Notes: a model not told the origin generated them from the letters alone. A DNA stretch of 64,000 bases from UKL13-3 sp964392775 (GCA_964392775.1 CAYMRD010000008.1:62001-126000), one strand, 5' to 3'; counted from the first letter of the stretch, positions 16,866 through 25,873 are shown. Numbers and translations are program-made.

Positions 16866-18155
16866 TTATGTGGTGAGAGATTGCATGCCTTTCACCATAT
16901 TGTAATACTCGCGTTCGATGGATTCCTGATGATTGGGGTGTGCAATTTTGACCAACTCTGTAACACGCTGACGCAGGGTTTTTCCATACAAATCGGCAAT
17001 ACCATTTTCGGTAATTACATAGTTTACATGCGAACGGGTAGTCACTACGCCTGCCCCCATTTGAAGATGAGGCACAATACGACTCTTTCCTGTTTTGGTT
17101 ACCGAAGGCAACGCGATGATGGCTTTGCCTCCTTTGCTCAACGATGCTCCGCGGATAAAATCCATTTGTCCACCTACACCCGAATACATGTTGGCACCAA
17201 TGGAGTCGGCACAAACCTGTCCTGTTAGATCCACCTCGATGGCTGAGTTGATGGCCACCATCTTATTGTTTTTGCGAATATTGACCGTATCGTTTACAAA
17301 CGATGATTCTTTCATCTCTATAAAAGGATTGTCATGCACAAAATTGTATAAACGTTGAGACCCGATGAGGAAAGTTGCGAGCGCACGCCCGCGTACCGTA
17401 CCTTTATAATCGCAGTTGATCACCCGTTTTTCAATCAGGTCAATCACGCCATCCGAAAACATCTCGGTATGCAATCCTAAATTTTTATGGTTGCCGAGTT
17501 TAGCTAATGCAGCATTGGGAATAGAGCCAATGCCCATTTGCAACGTGCTTTCATCTTCAATCAATGAAGCCACGTATGCACCAATTTTATCTTCTTCGGG
17601 TGTAATAGTGGATGCATGTCCTTCGTAAATAGGTGTATCTACATCAACCATATAATCAATCTCCGAAACATGAATTAAGCCATCACCAAACATACGTGGC
17701 ATGCGTGGGTTCACTTGAGCAATCACCAGCTTGGCTGATTCAACCGCAGCCAGTGATGCTTCAACCGAAACACCCAACGAGCAATATCCGTGGTGATCGG
17801 GTGGTGATACGTGAATAAATACCGCATCCAATGGTAAAATATTATTGCGAAACAAAAGTGGCAGCTCACTCAAAAAAACGGGTGTATACGAACCGTTTCC
17901 TGCTTGCAACGTATGGCGCACATTTTTGCCGATGAAAAACGAGTTGACATGGAAACTTTCGGCCAACGCAGGATTGGCATAAGGCGCGTCTCCTTCAGTA
18001 TGCAGGTGACACATCTCCACATTGCGCAGTTCGGAAGCTCGTTCGGTTAATGCTTTGGTGAGCACAGTGGGTGCGGCCGCTGCGGCTTGTACATAAACTC
18101 TGTTTCCTGATTGGATGAATGATACGGCTTCGGCCGCGCTTACGATTTTTGCCAT
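16866..18155 (-). CDS. acetyl-CoA hydrolase/CoA-transferase family protein
   Basis: This 429-residue protein belongs to the class I CoA-transferases of the 4-hydroxybutyrate or succinyl-CoA:acetate type. It has an N-terminal domain (HTEGDAPYANP near residue 53), the loop GIGSIPNAAL, the catalytic Glu in GLHTEMFSDG near residue 230, and the Gly-rich YSGVGGQMDFIRGA near residue 325. It moves CoA between a carboxylic acid and an acyl-CoA. The family motifs do not tell acetate, butyrate or 4-hydroxybutyrate substrates apart. It stands alone, with a repeat-rich spacer upstream and 54 bases to mscS downstream. Confidence 0.88.
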   Translation of the reverse strand: MAKIVSAAEAVSFIQSGNRVYVQAAAAAPTVLTKALTERASELRNVEMCHLHTEGDAPYANPALAESFHVNSFFIGKNVRHTLQAGNGSYTPVFLSELPLLFRNNILPLDAVFIHVSPPDHHGYCSLGVSVEASLAAVESAKLVIAQVNPRMPRMFGDGLIHVSEIDYMVDVDTPIYEGHASTITPEEDKIGAYVASLIEDESTLQMGIGSIPNAALAKLGNHKNLGLHTEMFSDGVIDLIEKRVINCDYKGTVRGRALATFLIGSQRLYNFVHDNPFIEMKESSFVNDTVNIRKNNKMVAINSAIEVDLTGQVCADSIGANMYSGVGGQMDFIRGASLSKGGKAIIALPSVTKTGKSRIVPHLQMGAGVVTTRSHVNYVITENGIADLYGKTLRQRVTELVKIAHPNHQESIEREYYNMVKGMQSLTT

Positions 18156-18193
18156 GTTTATTATTGAATTGATCCTTCGTATTTCTTTGAGTA

Positions 18194-18324
18194 TTCGTGT
18201 ACAAAAAGCTTTTTATTTTGTACACGAAGAGCACGAATAATGTAAGACAAGAAAGACACTAAGCGTTGTCGTCTGCTATCTTGTCTCTTTTCGTGGCCTT
18301 TCATCTTTCTTCTTTTAGTGTCTT
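18194..18324. repeat. pair of inverted repeats (spacer repeat family)
   Basis: A perfect 13-base pair, TTCGTGTACAAAA (18194-18206) with TTTTGTACACGAA (18216-18228), is followed by a 10-base pair, AAGACACTAA (18253-18262) with TTAGTGTCTT (18315-18324). GTGTACAAAA appears again at 18326. Its words match the palindromes at 11.9 kb and 28.4 kb. Confidence 0.65.
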
Positions 18325-18527
18325 GGTGTACAAAAACATAGTATATCAAGAGCACAAAGGCCCTAGGTTTCACTAAGTTCTTTTGTTGGTTACAAATAGG
18401 TAAAGTGCAGTCGAAAATACAATACAAGATGGCCTTACACAAGAGCCTGTTAAAGATCATGATTTGTTAAACATTGGTATCCAGTGTAAATTCCACCTCA
18501 GTAACAGTAATCTCTTCAAATTCTTCT

Positions 18528-18720
18528 TCGTCCTTTTTTCTTGATAAAAAAGGACCAAAAAATCAAGACTTACATAAAATCCTGAAAAATGTAACATCAA
18601 CGCATCTCCCCGCGTGCCAAGCGTCTCGCCTATGCAGTCTACTTCAGAAAGGCGAGACTCGCGCCACGCTTAGCTTAGCCCATCTCTCATGCGGTTGATG
18701 AACATTTTTTGGCGGATTTT
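18528..18720. repeat. long structured palindromic element with leading hairpin
   Basis: It begins with a nine-base hairpin near 18531-18554 (TCCTTTTTT with AAAAAAGGA). A large imperfect palindrome follows: the arms at 18576-18605 and 18689-18720 pair along nearly their whole length (core AACGCAT and ATGCGGTTG). An inner section also pairs, with GTCTCGCC (18623-18630) facing GGCGAGAC (18651-18658) around a 20-base loop. Such elements can be mobile repeats (MITE- or REP-like) or folded RNA; nothing here decides. Confidence 0.6.
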
Positions 18721-18838
18721 CTGAATGTCAGTCCTTTTCAACATTATCCTAAATGAAAGCCTTTCATCTTAAAACACTAACAAATTCATAGCAGAATTGG
18801 TCTTCCTGCAATATTTCGAAGTTTATCCGGACAGCATG

Positions 18839-19765
18839 TTAAAACCAATACCCAAGTTTAATCGTCACCCATTTATGCCAAAGGGCTGCGTCAAACTCCG
18901 GACTTTGAATATACTGCGAGAGGTCGAGTTGAAAATGCCCAAGTAATACACGGTACTCAAGTTTGCTGCGCAGGGTGAGGTGCTCCACTTTGTCGGCTGG
19001 TAATCCATAGGTATAATTCTGAAACAAGGCTCCCTGCAAAGTAGCATCATGCACCACGGCTGTGGCAATACTTTGTATAATGAGTTGATGTGAAAACCAT
19101 TTACCTTCAGCGTGCTTTAATGGTAAGCTGTACGTTTCTTTTTGTTTGCCGATATAAACCGTTGCACCCAGTTGCGCGTTAATTTTATACGTTCCCAGTG
19201 CTGCACCGGTAACACCCGATACACGGGCATTGGTTAGATCAATCAGATTGTGTTCGTACCCCAACCCAATATTGGCCAGCACGCCTGTTTTAACCTGATA
19301 GGCCCAACCCATGGCATGGAGGTTGTCAATAATATCATGCACTTTATTTTGAACATCTTCACCCAAAGCTTCTTTGCCTATCAATCCCAATAACACACGA
19401 GCCTGTACCGCTGATTTTTCGGATTGTTGCACATAACTATACGTGGTAGCCAATACAGCCGAATAAGGCCTGTCGTTGGGATTATACACATTGGTATTGT
19501 AGGTAGAAGGTGTATACGCATCCTGAAACACATCAATGGTGGCCATATTGCGAACAGCCTTGGCACTTATCTTGGGAAACCAATGCACCACGGGCCGTGC
19601 CAGCTTCGGGCTCATATACGCCAACCGCCATCCTGTTGTATAATACCGATCTGTTTTGTTCCATACATCATTCGAAAAATCGAGCGACACCACCGATTGC
19701 GCAAATGCTGTTGCTGCTTGCAACAAACAGATAATCCATAACAAATATGCACTAACTCTTTTCAC
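18839..19765 (-). CDS. LpxR-like outer-membrane lipid A deacylase family protein
   Basis: This 308-residue protein has a signal peptide ending AATAFAQ and an N-terminal motif (NDVWNKTDRYYTTGWR) close to the LpxR/DUF2219 pattern of Asn and Asp residues that bind the cation. It ends with an aromatic residue (KLGYWF), as barrel proteins do. LpxR removes the 3'-acyloxyacyl group of lipid A. Activity here is inferred. No ATG fits; I chose the GTG at 19765, since it gives a clean signal peptide, though a TTG at 19777 is possible. The gene is flanked downstream by the long palindromic spacer. Confidence 0.75.
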   Translation of the reverse strand: MKRVSAYLLWIICLLQAATAFAQSVVSLDFSNDVWNKTDRYYTTGWRLAYMSPKLARPVVHWFPKISAKAVRNMATIDVFQDAYTPSTYNTNVYNPNDRPYSAVLATTYSYVQQSEKSAVQARVLLGLIGKEALGEDVQNKVHDIIDNLHAMGWAYQVKTGVLANIGLGYEHNLIDLTNARVSGVTGAALGTYKINAQLGATVYIGKQKETYSLPLKHAEGKWFSHQLIIQSIATAVVHDATLQGALFQNYTYGLPADKVEHLTLRSKLEYRVLLGHFQLDLSQYIQSPEFDAALWHKWVTIKLGYWF

Positions 19766-19791
19766 GTTAAATGACAATGGCGATATACATT

Positions 19792-20487
19792 TTAAGACTC
19801 AAGTAGCCTGTCGATATTTTCTTTATAGTTCCCTCCTATTGGCAAGTCAGTTTTATTGGTTAGTACAATATTGTCTGTTTCAATTTGCATGATATGTTTT
19901 CGATTAACGATATAGGCTCTGTGAATTCTTAAAAATAACCCACTAGGAAGCTCTTTAATAATATTTTTAAGGCGTTCGTATATCATGACAAAGGACGTAT
20001 CAGTAAAATTGATTTTGATATATTCTCCTTCAGCCGACAGGTGAGTGATTTTGTCAAAATAGATTTGCTGGTATTTATTACGTCCGATTTGAAGGAAGAT
20101 AGATTCAGGGAATTGCGGGGTCCGTTTAAGTACAATTCGATTAAAAGCACGGTCTAACGAGGTTAAGATATTCTCCCCCTTTAATGGCTTTGTTAAAAAA
20201 TGTAACGCATTAATATCGAAAGCATCAAGTGTGTACTTAGGGTGGTTTGAGATGATCACCAACTCTGGCCTTTTCGGTAATTCTTTAATCTTCGCAATAG
20301 CGTTCATGGAATTGATTTCAATATCTGAGAACAGCAAATCAAAGTGATGTTGCTCGTGTATCATGTCCCAGTTATCTTCAGTAATAATTTTAGGGTAGAG
20401 GTCAAATCTACTGTCGGCTTTAATGAATCGTTCCAGAAGTTTTACTTCCTCCTTAACATCATCTGCTATTGCACAGGCTATCTTCAT
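19792..20487 (-). CDS. LytTR-family response regulator
   Basis: The 231-residue protein has an N-terminal receiver domain with acidic pair Asp9/Asp10, phospho-acceptor Asp55 (FSDIEI), Ser80 and Lys100 (LTKPL), and a C-terminal LytTR DNA-binding domain (about 135-230, SIFLQIGRNKYQQIYFDKI then LFLRIHRAYIVNRK). It is divergent from a histidine-kinase-like gene with only 46 bases between them, which suggests they act together and share a control region. Lipid A-related or envelope targets are possible because the LpxR-like gene follows 26 bases downstream, and this gene could be cotranscribed with it. Confidence 0.88.
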   Translation of the reverse strand: MKIACAIADDVKEEVKLLERFIKADSRFDLYPKIITEDNWDMIHEQHHFDLLFSDIEINSMNAIAKIKELPKRPELVIISNHPKYTLDAFDINALHFLTKPLKGENILTSLDRAFNRIVLKRTPQFPESIFLQIGRNKYQQIYFDKITHLSAEGEYIKINFTDTSFVMIYERLKNIIKELPSGLFLRIHRAYIVNRKHIMQIETDNIVLTNKTDLPIGGNYKENIDRLLES

Positions 20488-20533
20488 TGAACTTATTTTA
20501 GATTGAGTTAAATTAGTACTTTATTGCAATTAT

Positions 20534-22246
20534 ATGCTGGTATATCTGAAATCAAAAATAGGTAGATGTGTTTTGAGCATACTGACTCTGAGCATATTCT
20601 TTTGTTTTCATGTTTATGGGACTGCCCAAAATATACCTACACGGTGGTGGTATATGGGATTCAACTACGAGTCCGATCGACTGACTACAATAGGGTCTGA
20701 AAATCTGAATCAACGTATCCAAAAGAATGAAGGCTGGACTAAAATTGCATCGTATATTGACTTGGCCAATTATTATTGGATTCAGCGCAGACTGGACTCC
20801 ATGCTGCTGACGCTGGATAATTGTGATGCCTATGCACAAAAGAACCTTAGTGTTGATACATATGATGTTTTTGCGCAACGTCTGATAAATATGCGGAGGG
20901 AGCGTTTACTAAATGCTGCTCAGTGGGAGAATGCGTTAAAATTTACGGAAATGGAAATTCCGTCAAACGATTTGGTTGAGAAAGATCTCCATGAATTTTA
21001 TGTTCATAAGATTTTGGCTAAAGGAAATATTATGCCTCTCGATCAGGATGAGATAGCACTTAATGGTTTGTTGGGTCGGTTTATGCAAAATGGTTATTAC
21101 GAAAAAGCAATTGATGTAGCCGATTTTCTGTACATAAGGAGTATGCTAGATAGTGCAACATACAGCAAGTTGGCTTATAGCATGCCTTATCCGTATTCAT
21201 TATATGCCTTAACTGAAAGGTATATTTTTTCTGGAGAACTTGATAAGTTACCGGAGCTAAATAGCCGCATTCCTGAAAACTATTATTTGGCGAAGTTCAG
21301 GTCAGGTATTTATCCCGCTACGGTTGCCATTAATGATGGACAGGTAGATAAGGCGTTACAATACCTTTCAATTTGTAAAAAGGCCGCGCTATCAATGGCT
21401 GATGCAGATGTAGACGAGCATTACAATCATATTGCTTCTTTATTAATTCAATCCGGAAATATCTCAAAGATGGTTGCGGATACATTGCGGATTCAGGATG
21501 CTTATTTATGGCGGTTAAATGATAAAATAACAGCCTACGCAAACTATAGTGTCGGCAGGGTGAATGCCATTAGTATGCAATTAACCAAACAACGCAATAT
21601 CGGCTACGGACTTGCTGTTGCTACCTCTATACTGTTGGTTGTATCCCTTTTCTTTATCCTACGATATAATGACGCATTGAAGGCTCTCGCTAAATTAAAT
21701 GGGTTTAGAACGCATTTTATATATGCGATATCGCATGATATTAGGGCTCATGTAAATGAAATTGAAAGAACTGCGGAACTCCAACAAAATACAGAACCCC
21801 TTATTTCGGAGCTTAGGTTTATGCTTGATGATACATTACTCTGGGCCCATTCGGCTCAAAAGCAAGAGATGATTCATGTGGTAATGTCAATCAACAAGTT
21901 ATTGGAGGATGTACTGGAATCAATGGAACAGTTGATTAGCCATCATCAAATTGAACTTACGGTAACTAATACACAGCAAGTTCAACTTAAGTGCCATCCC
22001 GAGGGAGTCAAGGTGCTAATGCGAAACCTAATCCTCAACGGAATCAAACACAACCGCCCTCAAGGCCAGTTAAAAGTGGATTTACAAGCTGATCGTTTAG
22101 TTATTACGAATACAACCCTAAAAACCAACCTCAGGGAAACAAGTATGGGCTCTCACCTCATTAGGTATTTTGCCGACATCGACTCTTTTAATGTAGAACT
22201 TAAAATTGTAGATTCATGGGCTACAGCAACGTGTCGGTGGTCGTAA
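20534..22246 (+). CDS. TPR-type sensor with degenerate histidine kinase domain
   Basis: This 570-residue protein has a signal or membrane segment (LSIFFCFHVYGTAQN), a helical extracytoplasmic region (about 30-350) with TPR-like repeats, one membrane helix (about 355-375, GLAVATSILLVVSLFFIL) and a C-terminal kinase-like part. The H-box is recognisable (AISHDIRAHVNEIE). The N-box is weak (RNLILNGIKHN), and I do not see a DxGxG G1 box; only SMGSHLIRYFA resembles a G2 region. ATP binding may therefore be lost or unusual. It is divergent from the LytTR regulator. I read it as a sensor for that regulator, with an unusual or inactive catalytic domain. Confidence 0.7.
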   Translation: MLVYLKSKIGRCVLSILTLSIFFCFHVYGTAQNIPTRWWYMGFNYESDRLTTIGSENLNQRIQKNEGWTKIASYIDLANYYWIQRRLDSMLLTLDNCDAYAQKNLSVDTYDVFAQRLINMRRERLLNAAQWENALKFTEMEIPSNDLVEKDLHEFYVHKILAKGNIMPLDQDEIALNGLLGRFMQNGYYEKAIDVADFLYIRSMLDSATYSKLAYSMPYPYSLYALTERYIFSGELDKLPELNSRIPENYYLAKFRSGIYPATVAINDGQVDKALQYLSICKKAALSMADADVDEHYNHIASLLIQSGNISKMVADTLRIQDAYLWRLNDKITAYANYSVGRVNAISMQLTKQRNIGYGLAVATSILLVVSLFFILRYNDALKALAKLNGFRTHFIYAISHDIRAHVNEIERTAELQQNTEPLISELRFMLDDTLLWAHSAQKQEMIHVVMSINKLLEDVLESMEQLISHHQIELTVTNTQQVQLKCHPEGVKVLMRNLILNGIKHNRPQGQLKVDLQADRLVITNTTLKTNLRETSMGSHLIRYFADIDSFNVELKIVDSWATATCRWS

Positions 22247-22376
22247 AGCATTCTGCTGAAAATAAGAATAGGCTCATTGGCTGAAATACCGGTTTCGTTG
22301 AAATATTTCATTCAGTCATAACGTAATGCTGACATTCGTGAGAGCAATCTCTTGTTTTCTATTGGTTGCGTAACCT

Positions 22377-22976
22377 ATGACCAAATTAAGCCGAATTCAA
22401 CAAAAGGCAGTAGATGAACTGCAATTACATTATGCCAAAGATCTGGAAGCCATTTTGGCCTTTCAGGAATTTAAAGCGCAAACCGGAACGAGTAAAAATT
22501 ACCTAAACCATTTTGACGCCTTTTTGAAAGACTTTCGGGTCAAACGAAATGTAAAAAGAGGAGCAGAAAGCGCTTTATTGAAGGCCGTTCTCAATCATGT
22601 TCGCTCCAATGAGAATGGTGATGTTGATATATTAGCCGGTATACTGGCAAATACAGACATTACCCATAATAAGAAGATGAAATCTTTATGTTCAAAGATT
22701 TTGTTCTTGAATAATCCATGGAAGAATTTTCCGATGGATACACTAACCAGAAAGGCGCTGCAAATGAGAGCGAATGAGTATTCAATGTATCTACCCAAGC
22801 TGATAGCGTTTAAAAAAACAAATCAGCATGAGATAACACTAATGTTAAAGGCAATAGACGCTCAACTGGATTTAATTGAAAAGCCTTTTAAAGCAAAGTT
22901 GAGCAATCTTAAAACGATTAGGGAGAACCGGCTTGTTGACAAATGGCTATGGGTAATCGGCAATCAAAATAAATAA
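22377..22976 (+). CDS. hypothetical protein, helical, cytoplasmic
   Basis: I do not recognise this 199-residue protein. It is strongly helical and basic, with many Lys and Arg, no signal peptide, no membrane segment and no motif I can name. It contains repeated Lys/Leu/Asn patterns and ends with a hydrophobic tail (VDKWLWVIGNQNK). It follows the kinase-like gene after 130 bases and precedes the small lipoprotein gene by two bases, so it may be its operon partner. Confidence 0.6.
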   Translation: MTKLSRIQQKAVDELQLHYAKDLEAILAFQEFKAQTGTSKNYLNHFDAFLKDFRVKRNVKRGAESALLKAVLNHVRSNENGDVDILAGILANTDITHNKKMKSLCSKILFLNNPWKNFPMDTLTRKALQMRANEYSMYLPKLIAFKKTNQHEITLMLKAIDAQLDLIEKPFKAKLSNLKTIRENRLVDKWLWVIGNQNK

Positions 22977-22978
22977 AT

Positions 22979-23419
22979 ATGAAAACAGTTTTATCTTTTA
23001 TGATGGCGCTCATGCTGGTGTATGGGTGTAAAAAATCAAATGATGACAATTCAACGTCTGGCACACCGGACCCAGGCCCTGATTATACAGGCCTATACAG
23101 CGGGGAGGCAACCACCACAAGTATGGGAGGGGCAAATCCTACCAAACAAAACTGGTCGCAAAGGGTACTGAAGGATAGTAAGGGGTACTATGTAGAGGGG
23201 ACTAACAGCTACTTTAATTCGGCTAATGAGGCAGAAAGCAGTTATGAAGATAGTTATGAGTATGTTGATGCTGGAAAGAAAATCAGGATAAAAAGTACTT
23301 CAAAATCGCATTGGACCCTGTCACCACCCGAACATTTAATTTTTTACAGCATTTTTCAATCATTCGAAAATGATGTACTAAAGGTGTCAGGGGAAACAAA
23401 GGCATCATTAAAAAAGTAA
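22979..23419 (+). CDS. hypothetical lipoprotein
   Basis: This 146-residue protein has a lipoprotein signal: Met-Lys start, hydrophobic stretch and Cys17 (LVYGCKKS), followed by a Ser/Asn/Asp/Thr/Pro-rich linker and a compact, probably beta-rich domain with Gly, Tyr and Ser. I know no family. The stop lies 29 bases before the next lipoprotein gene. It starts two bases after the helical protein gene, so the two may be cotranscribed. Confidence 0.65.
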   Translation: MKTVLSFMMALMLVYGCKKSNDDNSTSGTPDPGPDYTGLYSGEATTTSMGGANPTKQNWSQRVLKDSKGYYVEGTNSYFNSANEAESSYEDSYEYVDAGKKIRIKSTSKSHWTLSPPEHLIFYSIFQSFENDVLKVSGETKASLKK

Positions 23420-23448
23420 AATTATATCACACTAAAAAAATATAAAAA

Positions 23449-23823
23449 GTGAAAACGAATCTTATAATGGCATTTTTGATTTTATCAGTTGTGAGTATGA
23501 GTTGCGGCAACAATGGCCAAAATTCAAAAAGCGACTCTCAAGTGAGTAAAGCAGAGGTCCAAACAATTGACGGAACATACTCTGCAAAGGATAGGTCTGG
23601 TGAAATTATAATAACCATTACGGGTAATTCTTGGACTGGAAAAACAATAATGAGATCAGGTGTTGGTTCTGACTACGACAATGAAAATGCCCAATACGAC
23701 AATGGAATTATAAAAGGCAATGACCTTTATGAAAGTTCCGGGATGGTAAAAGTTGGTTATGTAAATGGTAATTCGTTGACTACCTCAGCGGGAAGTAATG
23801 TGGTTACACTACATAAAAATTAA
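23449..23823 (+). CDS. hypothetical lipoprotein
   Basis: This 124-residue protein has a lipoprotein signal with a Cys near residue 19 (VVSMSCGNN) and a small beta-rich domain (GTYSAKDRSGEIIITITGNSWTGK) that resembles lipocalin-like or single-sheet domains. I cannot name a family. I chose the GTG at 23449; an ATG at 23467 is possible and leaves the lipobox intact. The stop is ten bases before the zinc-ribbon gene. Confidence 0.6.
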   Translation: MKTNLIMAFLILSVVSMSCGNNGQNSKSDSQVSKAEVQTIDGTYSAKDRSGEIIITITGNSWTGKTIMRSGVGSDYDNENAQYDNGIIKGNDLYESSGMVKVGYVNGNSLTTSAGSNVVTLHKN

Positions 23824-23833
23824 ATAGAATAAA

Positions 23834-24277
23834 ATGGCATTAATAATATGTAAAGAATGCGGTCGTGAGATTTCTGACACGGCTCAAAATTGTTTAGGAT
23901 GTGGTTCCCCAATAATTCAGAAAGTAGATGGTCCAACAAGTGTCAAATATGACTCTAAAACCGACACATTTTACGGTACAATGAATTTGTTGGTCAAACT
24001 TGCTATGAGAGCGATTCAAGAGAACGGATGGACTCTAGAACTGGCTAATGAAAATATTGGATTAGTGACGTTTAAGACAAGCATAAGTTGGGGATCTTGG
24101 AATGGAGTTGCTTGTTCATTAAATATTTCAGAAGTCACGCCAAACACTTTTCGAATAATAGGTACAGGTAAACAAAATATTAGCGGTGGGCAGATTCTTG
24201 CTTTAAATATAGGGAATGAAGCACAGGGTAAAGCTAAAAAGGCAATAGAAACAATGAAAAGATTTGCTGAAAATTAG
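23834..24277 (+). CDS. zinc-ribbon protein with C-terminal unknown domain
   Basis: The 147-residue protein starts with a zinc ribbon (CKECGR then CLGCGSP, Cys6, Cys9, Cys20, Cys23), then a soluble domain with mixed helix and strand. There is no signal peptide. Zinc-ribbon domains of this kind are often adaptor modules in membrane or stress proteins; the exact role is unknown. It sits ten bases after a lipoprotein gene and 57 bases before another. Confidence 0.7.
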   Translation: MALIICKECGREISDTAQNCLGCGSPIIQKVDGPTSVKYDSKTDTFYGTMNLLVKLAMRAIQENGWTLELANENIGLVTFKTSISWGSWNGVACSLNISEVTPNTFRIIGTGKQNISGGQILALNIGNEAQGKAKKAIETMKRFAEN

Positions 24278-24334
24278 AACTAACTAATAACCATTTTTAG
24301 GTAAGCCTGTGGCTTATATTTAAGATTTCTACAA

Positions 24335-24721
24335 ATGAAAAACAACGTAGTTCTATTAATCACTGTCTCCCTGTTTGTTTTTGCATGTAAGAACAAAACA
24401 AATAATACTGCCCCTGTTAAGGAGGGCGCAAATTTTAATCAATGTTTGGTTGGTGTTGATTGGTGTTATCCATCCTGTTCAAATCCAACATTTGCGTGGA
24501 AATTCTTAAAAGACGGAACTTTTTCATACAGCACAGCTTTATTTGGAGGAATGAGTGCCTGGGGTAATTGGTCTTTACTTGAAGGTGGTGATATCAAAAT
24601 AACGTACACCAAAACTACAGAGAATAAATTGCCTGAATCCCAGGTACTAAAAATGGAGGATTGTAATACGTTAAAGGTTGGGACAACAATATTCAAAAGT
24701 CGGGAGTATATTAACCGATAA
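24335..24721 (+). CDS. hypothetical lipoprotein (lipocalin-like tail)
   Basis: This 128-residue protein has a lipoprotein signal with a Cys near residue 18 (FVFACKNK). The remaining 100 residues contain four Cys and a pattern (FKFLKDGTF-like, WGNWSLLEGGDIKITYT) that resembles the lipocalin-like domain found in small Bacteroidota lipoproteins. No motif supports a function. It is the last gene of the plus-strand cluster and converges on the Abi_2 gene. Confidence 0.65.
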   Translation: MKNNVVLLITVSLFVFACKNKTNNTAPVKEGANFNQCLVGVDWCYPSCSNPTFAWKFLKDGTFSYSTALFGGMSAWGNWSLLEGGDIKITYTKTTENKLPESQVLKMEDCNTLKVGTTIFKSREYINR

Positions 24722-24790
24722 AGAAGAAGCCTTTACCTGTGGACAATAGTTTGGTGTGGCTGTAGGTAGGATATAAGCTATGCACAAATT

Positions 24791-25684
24791 CTATTTCCAA
24801 AGTGTTTCTTGTTGCCAGTTGTTTGGAAAGCCCATCTCCTTTTCTTGTGCCAAAGGACATTTTTTCATTAGAGCTAATAAGTTGTGTTTGAACTCGTGTT
24901 TTGGACTAATAATGTTCAAAACATACTGGATATGGGTAAGATAAGCATATACCTTGTAGGGTAGAATATTCCTATTTTGAATGTACTCAAACATTGGTTT
25001 GTGAGGTAGGGTGATTTGTGTAATTCGTCTATTCCAAACACGTCCGTGGTGTGCGCAAATATTTCGCAGTAACGAAAAGCAACGCATCCAATTTTCCAGA
25101 ATAGCAACATGTTTCAATCCAAAATGTCTTGCTATAGCATCTTTACATTTGTCATTTTTAAGGTTTTCAAACATTTTTGAAAGTAAGCCAATGCTTGTAA
25201 CTTCAAGACTCATCCAACATGGTGGTTCCTTAGGTGAAGTGTATTTTTTTCTATAGTGATCTATAAATGTTTCTTTGCTTCTATCTATTTCTTTTTGAAG
25301 GGAAGCAATATGCTCGGCAAAATAGACGGAGTTGTTATAAAGAGCAGGGTTTAAGTGCCAATGGCTTCCATGTTGAAGAGAATAGACATAGATAATTTGA
25401 GTACGAAGTGCTATCTCAATTTTCTCAATGGCATTGAATATGAGTAATCTCAATTGCCTGTCAAATACATATAGTTGAATGATCTGTTCAAAAGAAATGG
25501 GATTGACAAAAGGATGTTCTTCGACCGCATTATTTTGAAAAGGAAATGTATATGCGCGCAACCTGTAATAACTAATATTGGAAAGGTAGTGAGCGGCCTT
25601 TTCTTCATTATTAATTTTAAGTCCTCTTTGTTTTAAAAGCGCAATTTGTTCTGAAATTGTAATAGGCTGTTTGTTGTATTTCAT
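24791..25684 (-). CDS. Abi_2 (AbiD/AbiF-type) HEPN-domain protein
   Basis: This 297-residue protein fits the Abi_2 family of phage abortive-infection proteins: the N-terminal start (ISEQIALLKQRGLKI), the core LRAYTFPFQ, and the HEPN nuclease motif RNICAH (Arg207 to His212, R-x4-H) followed by HGRVWNRR. AbiD/AbiF proteins limit phage growth by mechanisms still unresolved, and HEPN domains usually cut RNA. It stands alone on the minus strand next to a run of plus-strand unknown genes. No toxin-antitoxin partner is evident beside it. Confidence 0.82.
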   Translation of the reverse strand: MKYNKQPITISEQIALLKQRGLKINNEEKAAHYLSNISYYRLRAYTFPFQNNAVEEHPFVNPISFEQIIQLYVFDRQLRLLIFNAIEKIEIALRTQIIYVYSLQHGSHWHLNPALYNNSVYFAEHIASLQKEIDRSKETFIDHYRKKYTSPKEPPCWMSLEVTSIGLLSKMFENLKNDKCKDAIARHFGLKHVAILENWMRCFSLLRNICAHHGRVWNRRITQITLPHKPMFEYIQNRNILPYKVYAYLTHIQYVLNIISPKHEFKHNLLALMKKCPLAQEKEMGFPNNWQQETLWK

Positions 25685-25873
25685 CGTTTAAAATTACAAC
25701 AAAGCGTATAAAAAGCGAAAACCAGCCAAAGTGTGCATCGTAGAGAGGCATGGCTGGTACTATTAGTTTCAAAAGTAAGGTATTCTACTTAAAAAGCAAA
25801 TCGACCATGTGTCATATCTTAGTTACAGTTAAACATTTCAAGGTTTTATGACTAATAAAGCAACGACACATAA

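Larger units (their letters stand above)
18156..18838. other. gene-free spacer with two palindromic blocks
   Basis: These 683 bases hold no convincing gene. Two separate palindromic blocks (about 18190-18336 and 18528-18720) fill most of it. The remaining parts look AT-rich without a promoter I would defend. Convergence or divergence does not explain its length, since both neighbours run on the minus strand. Confidence 0.6.
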
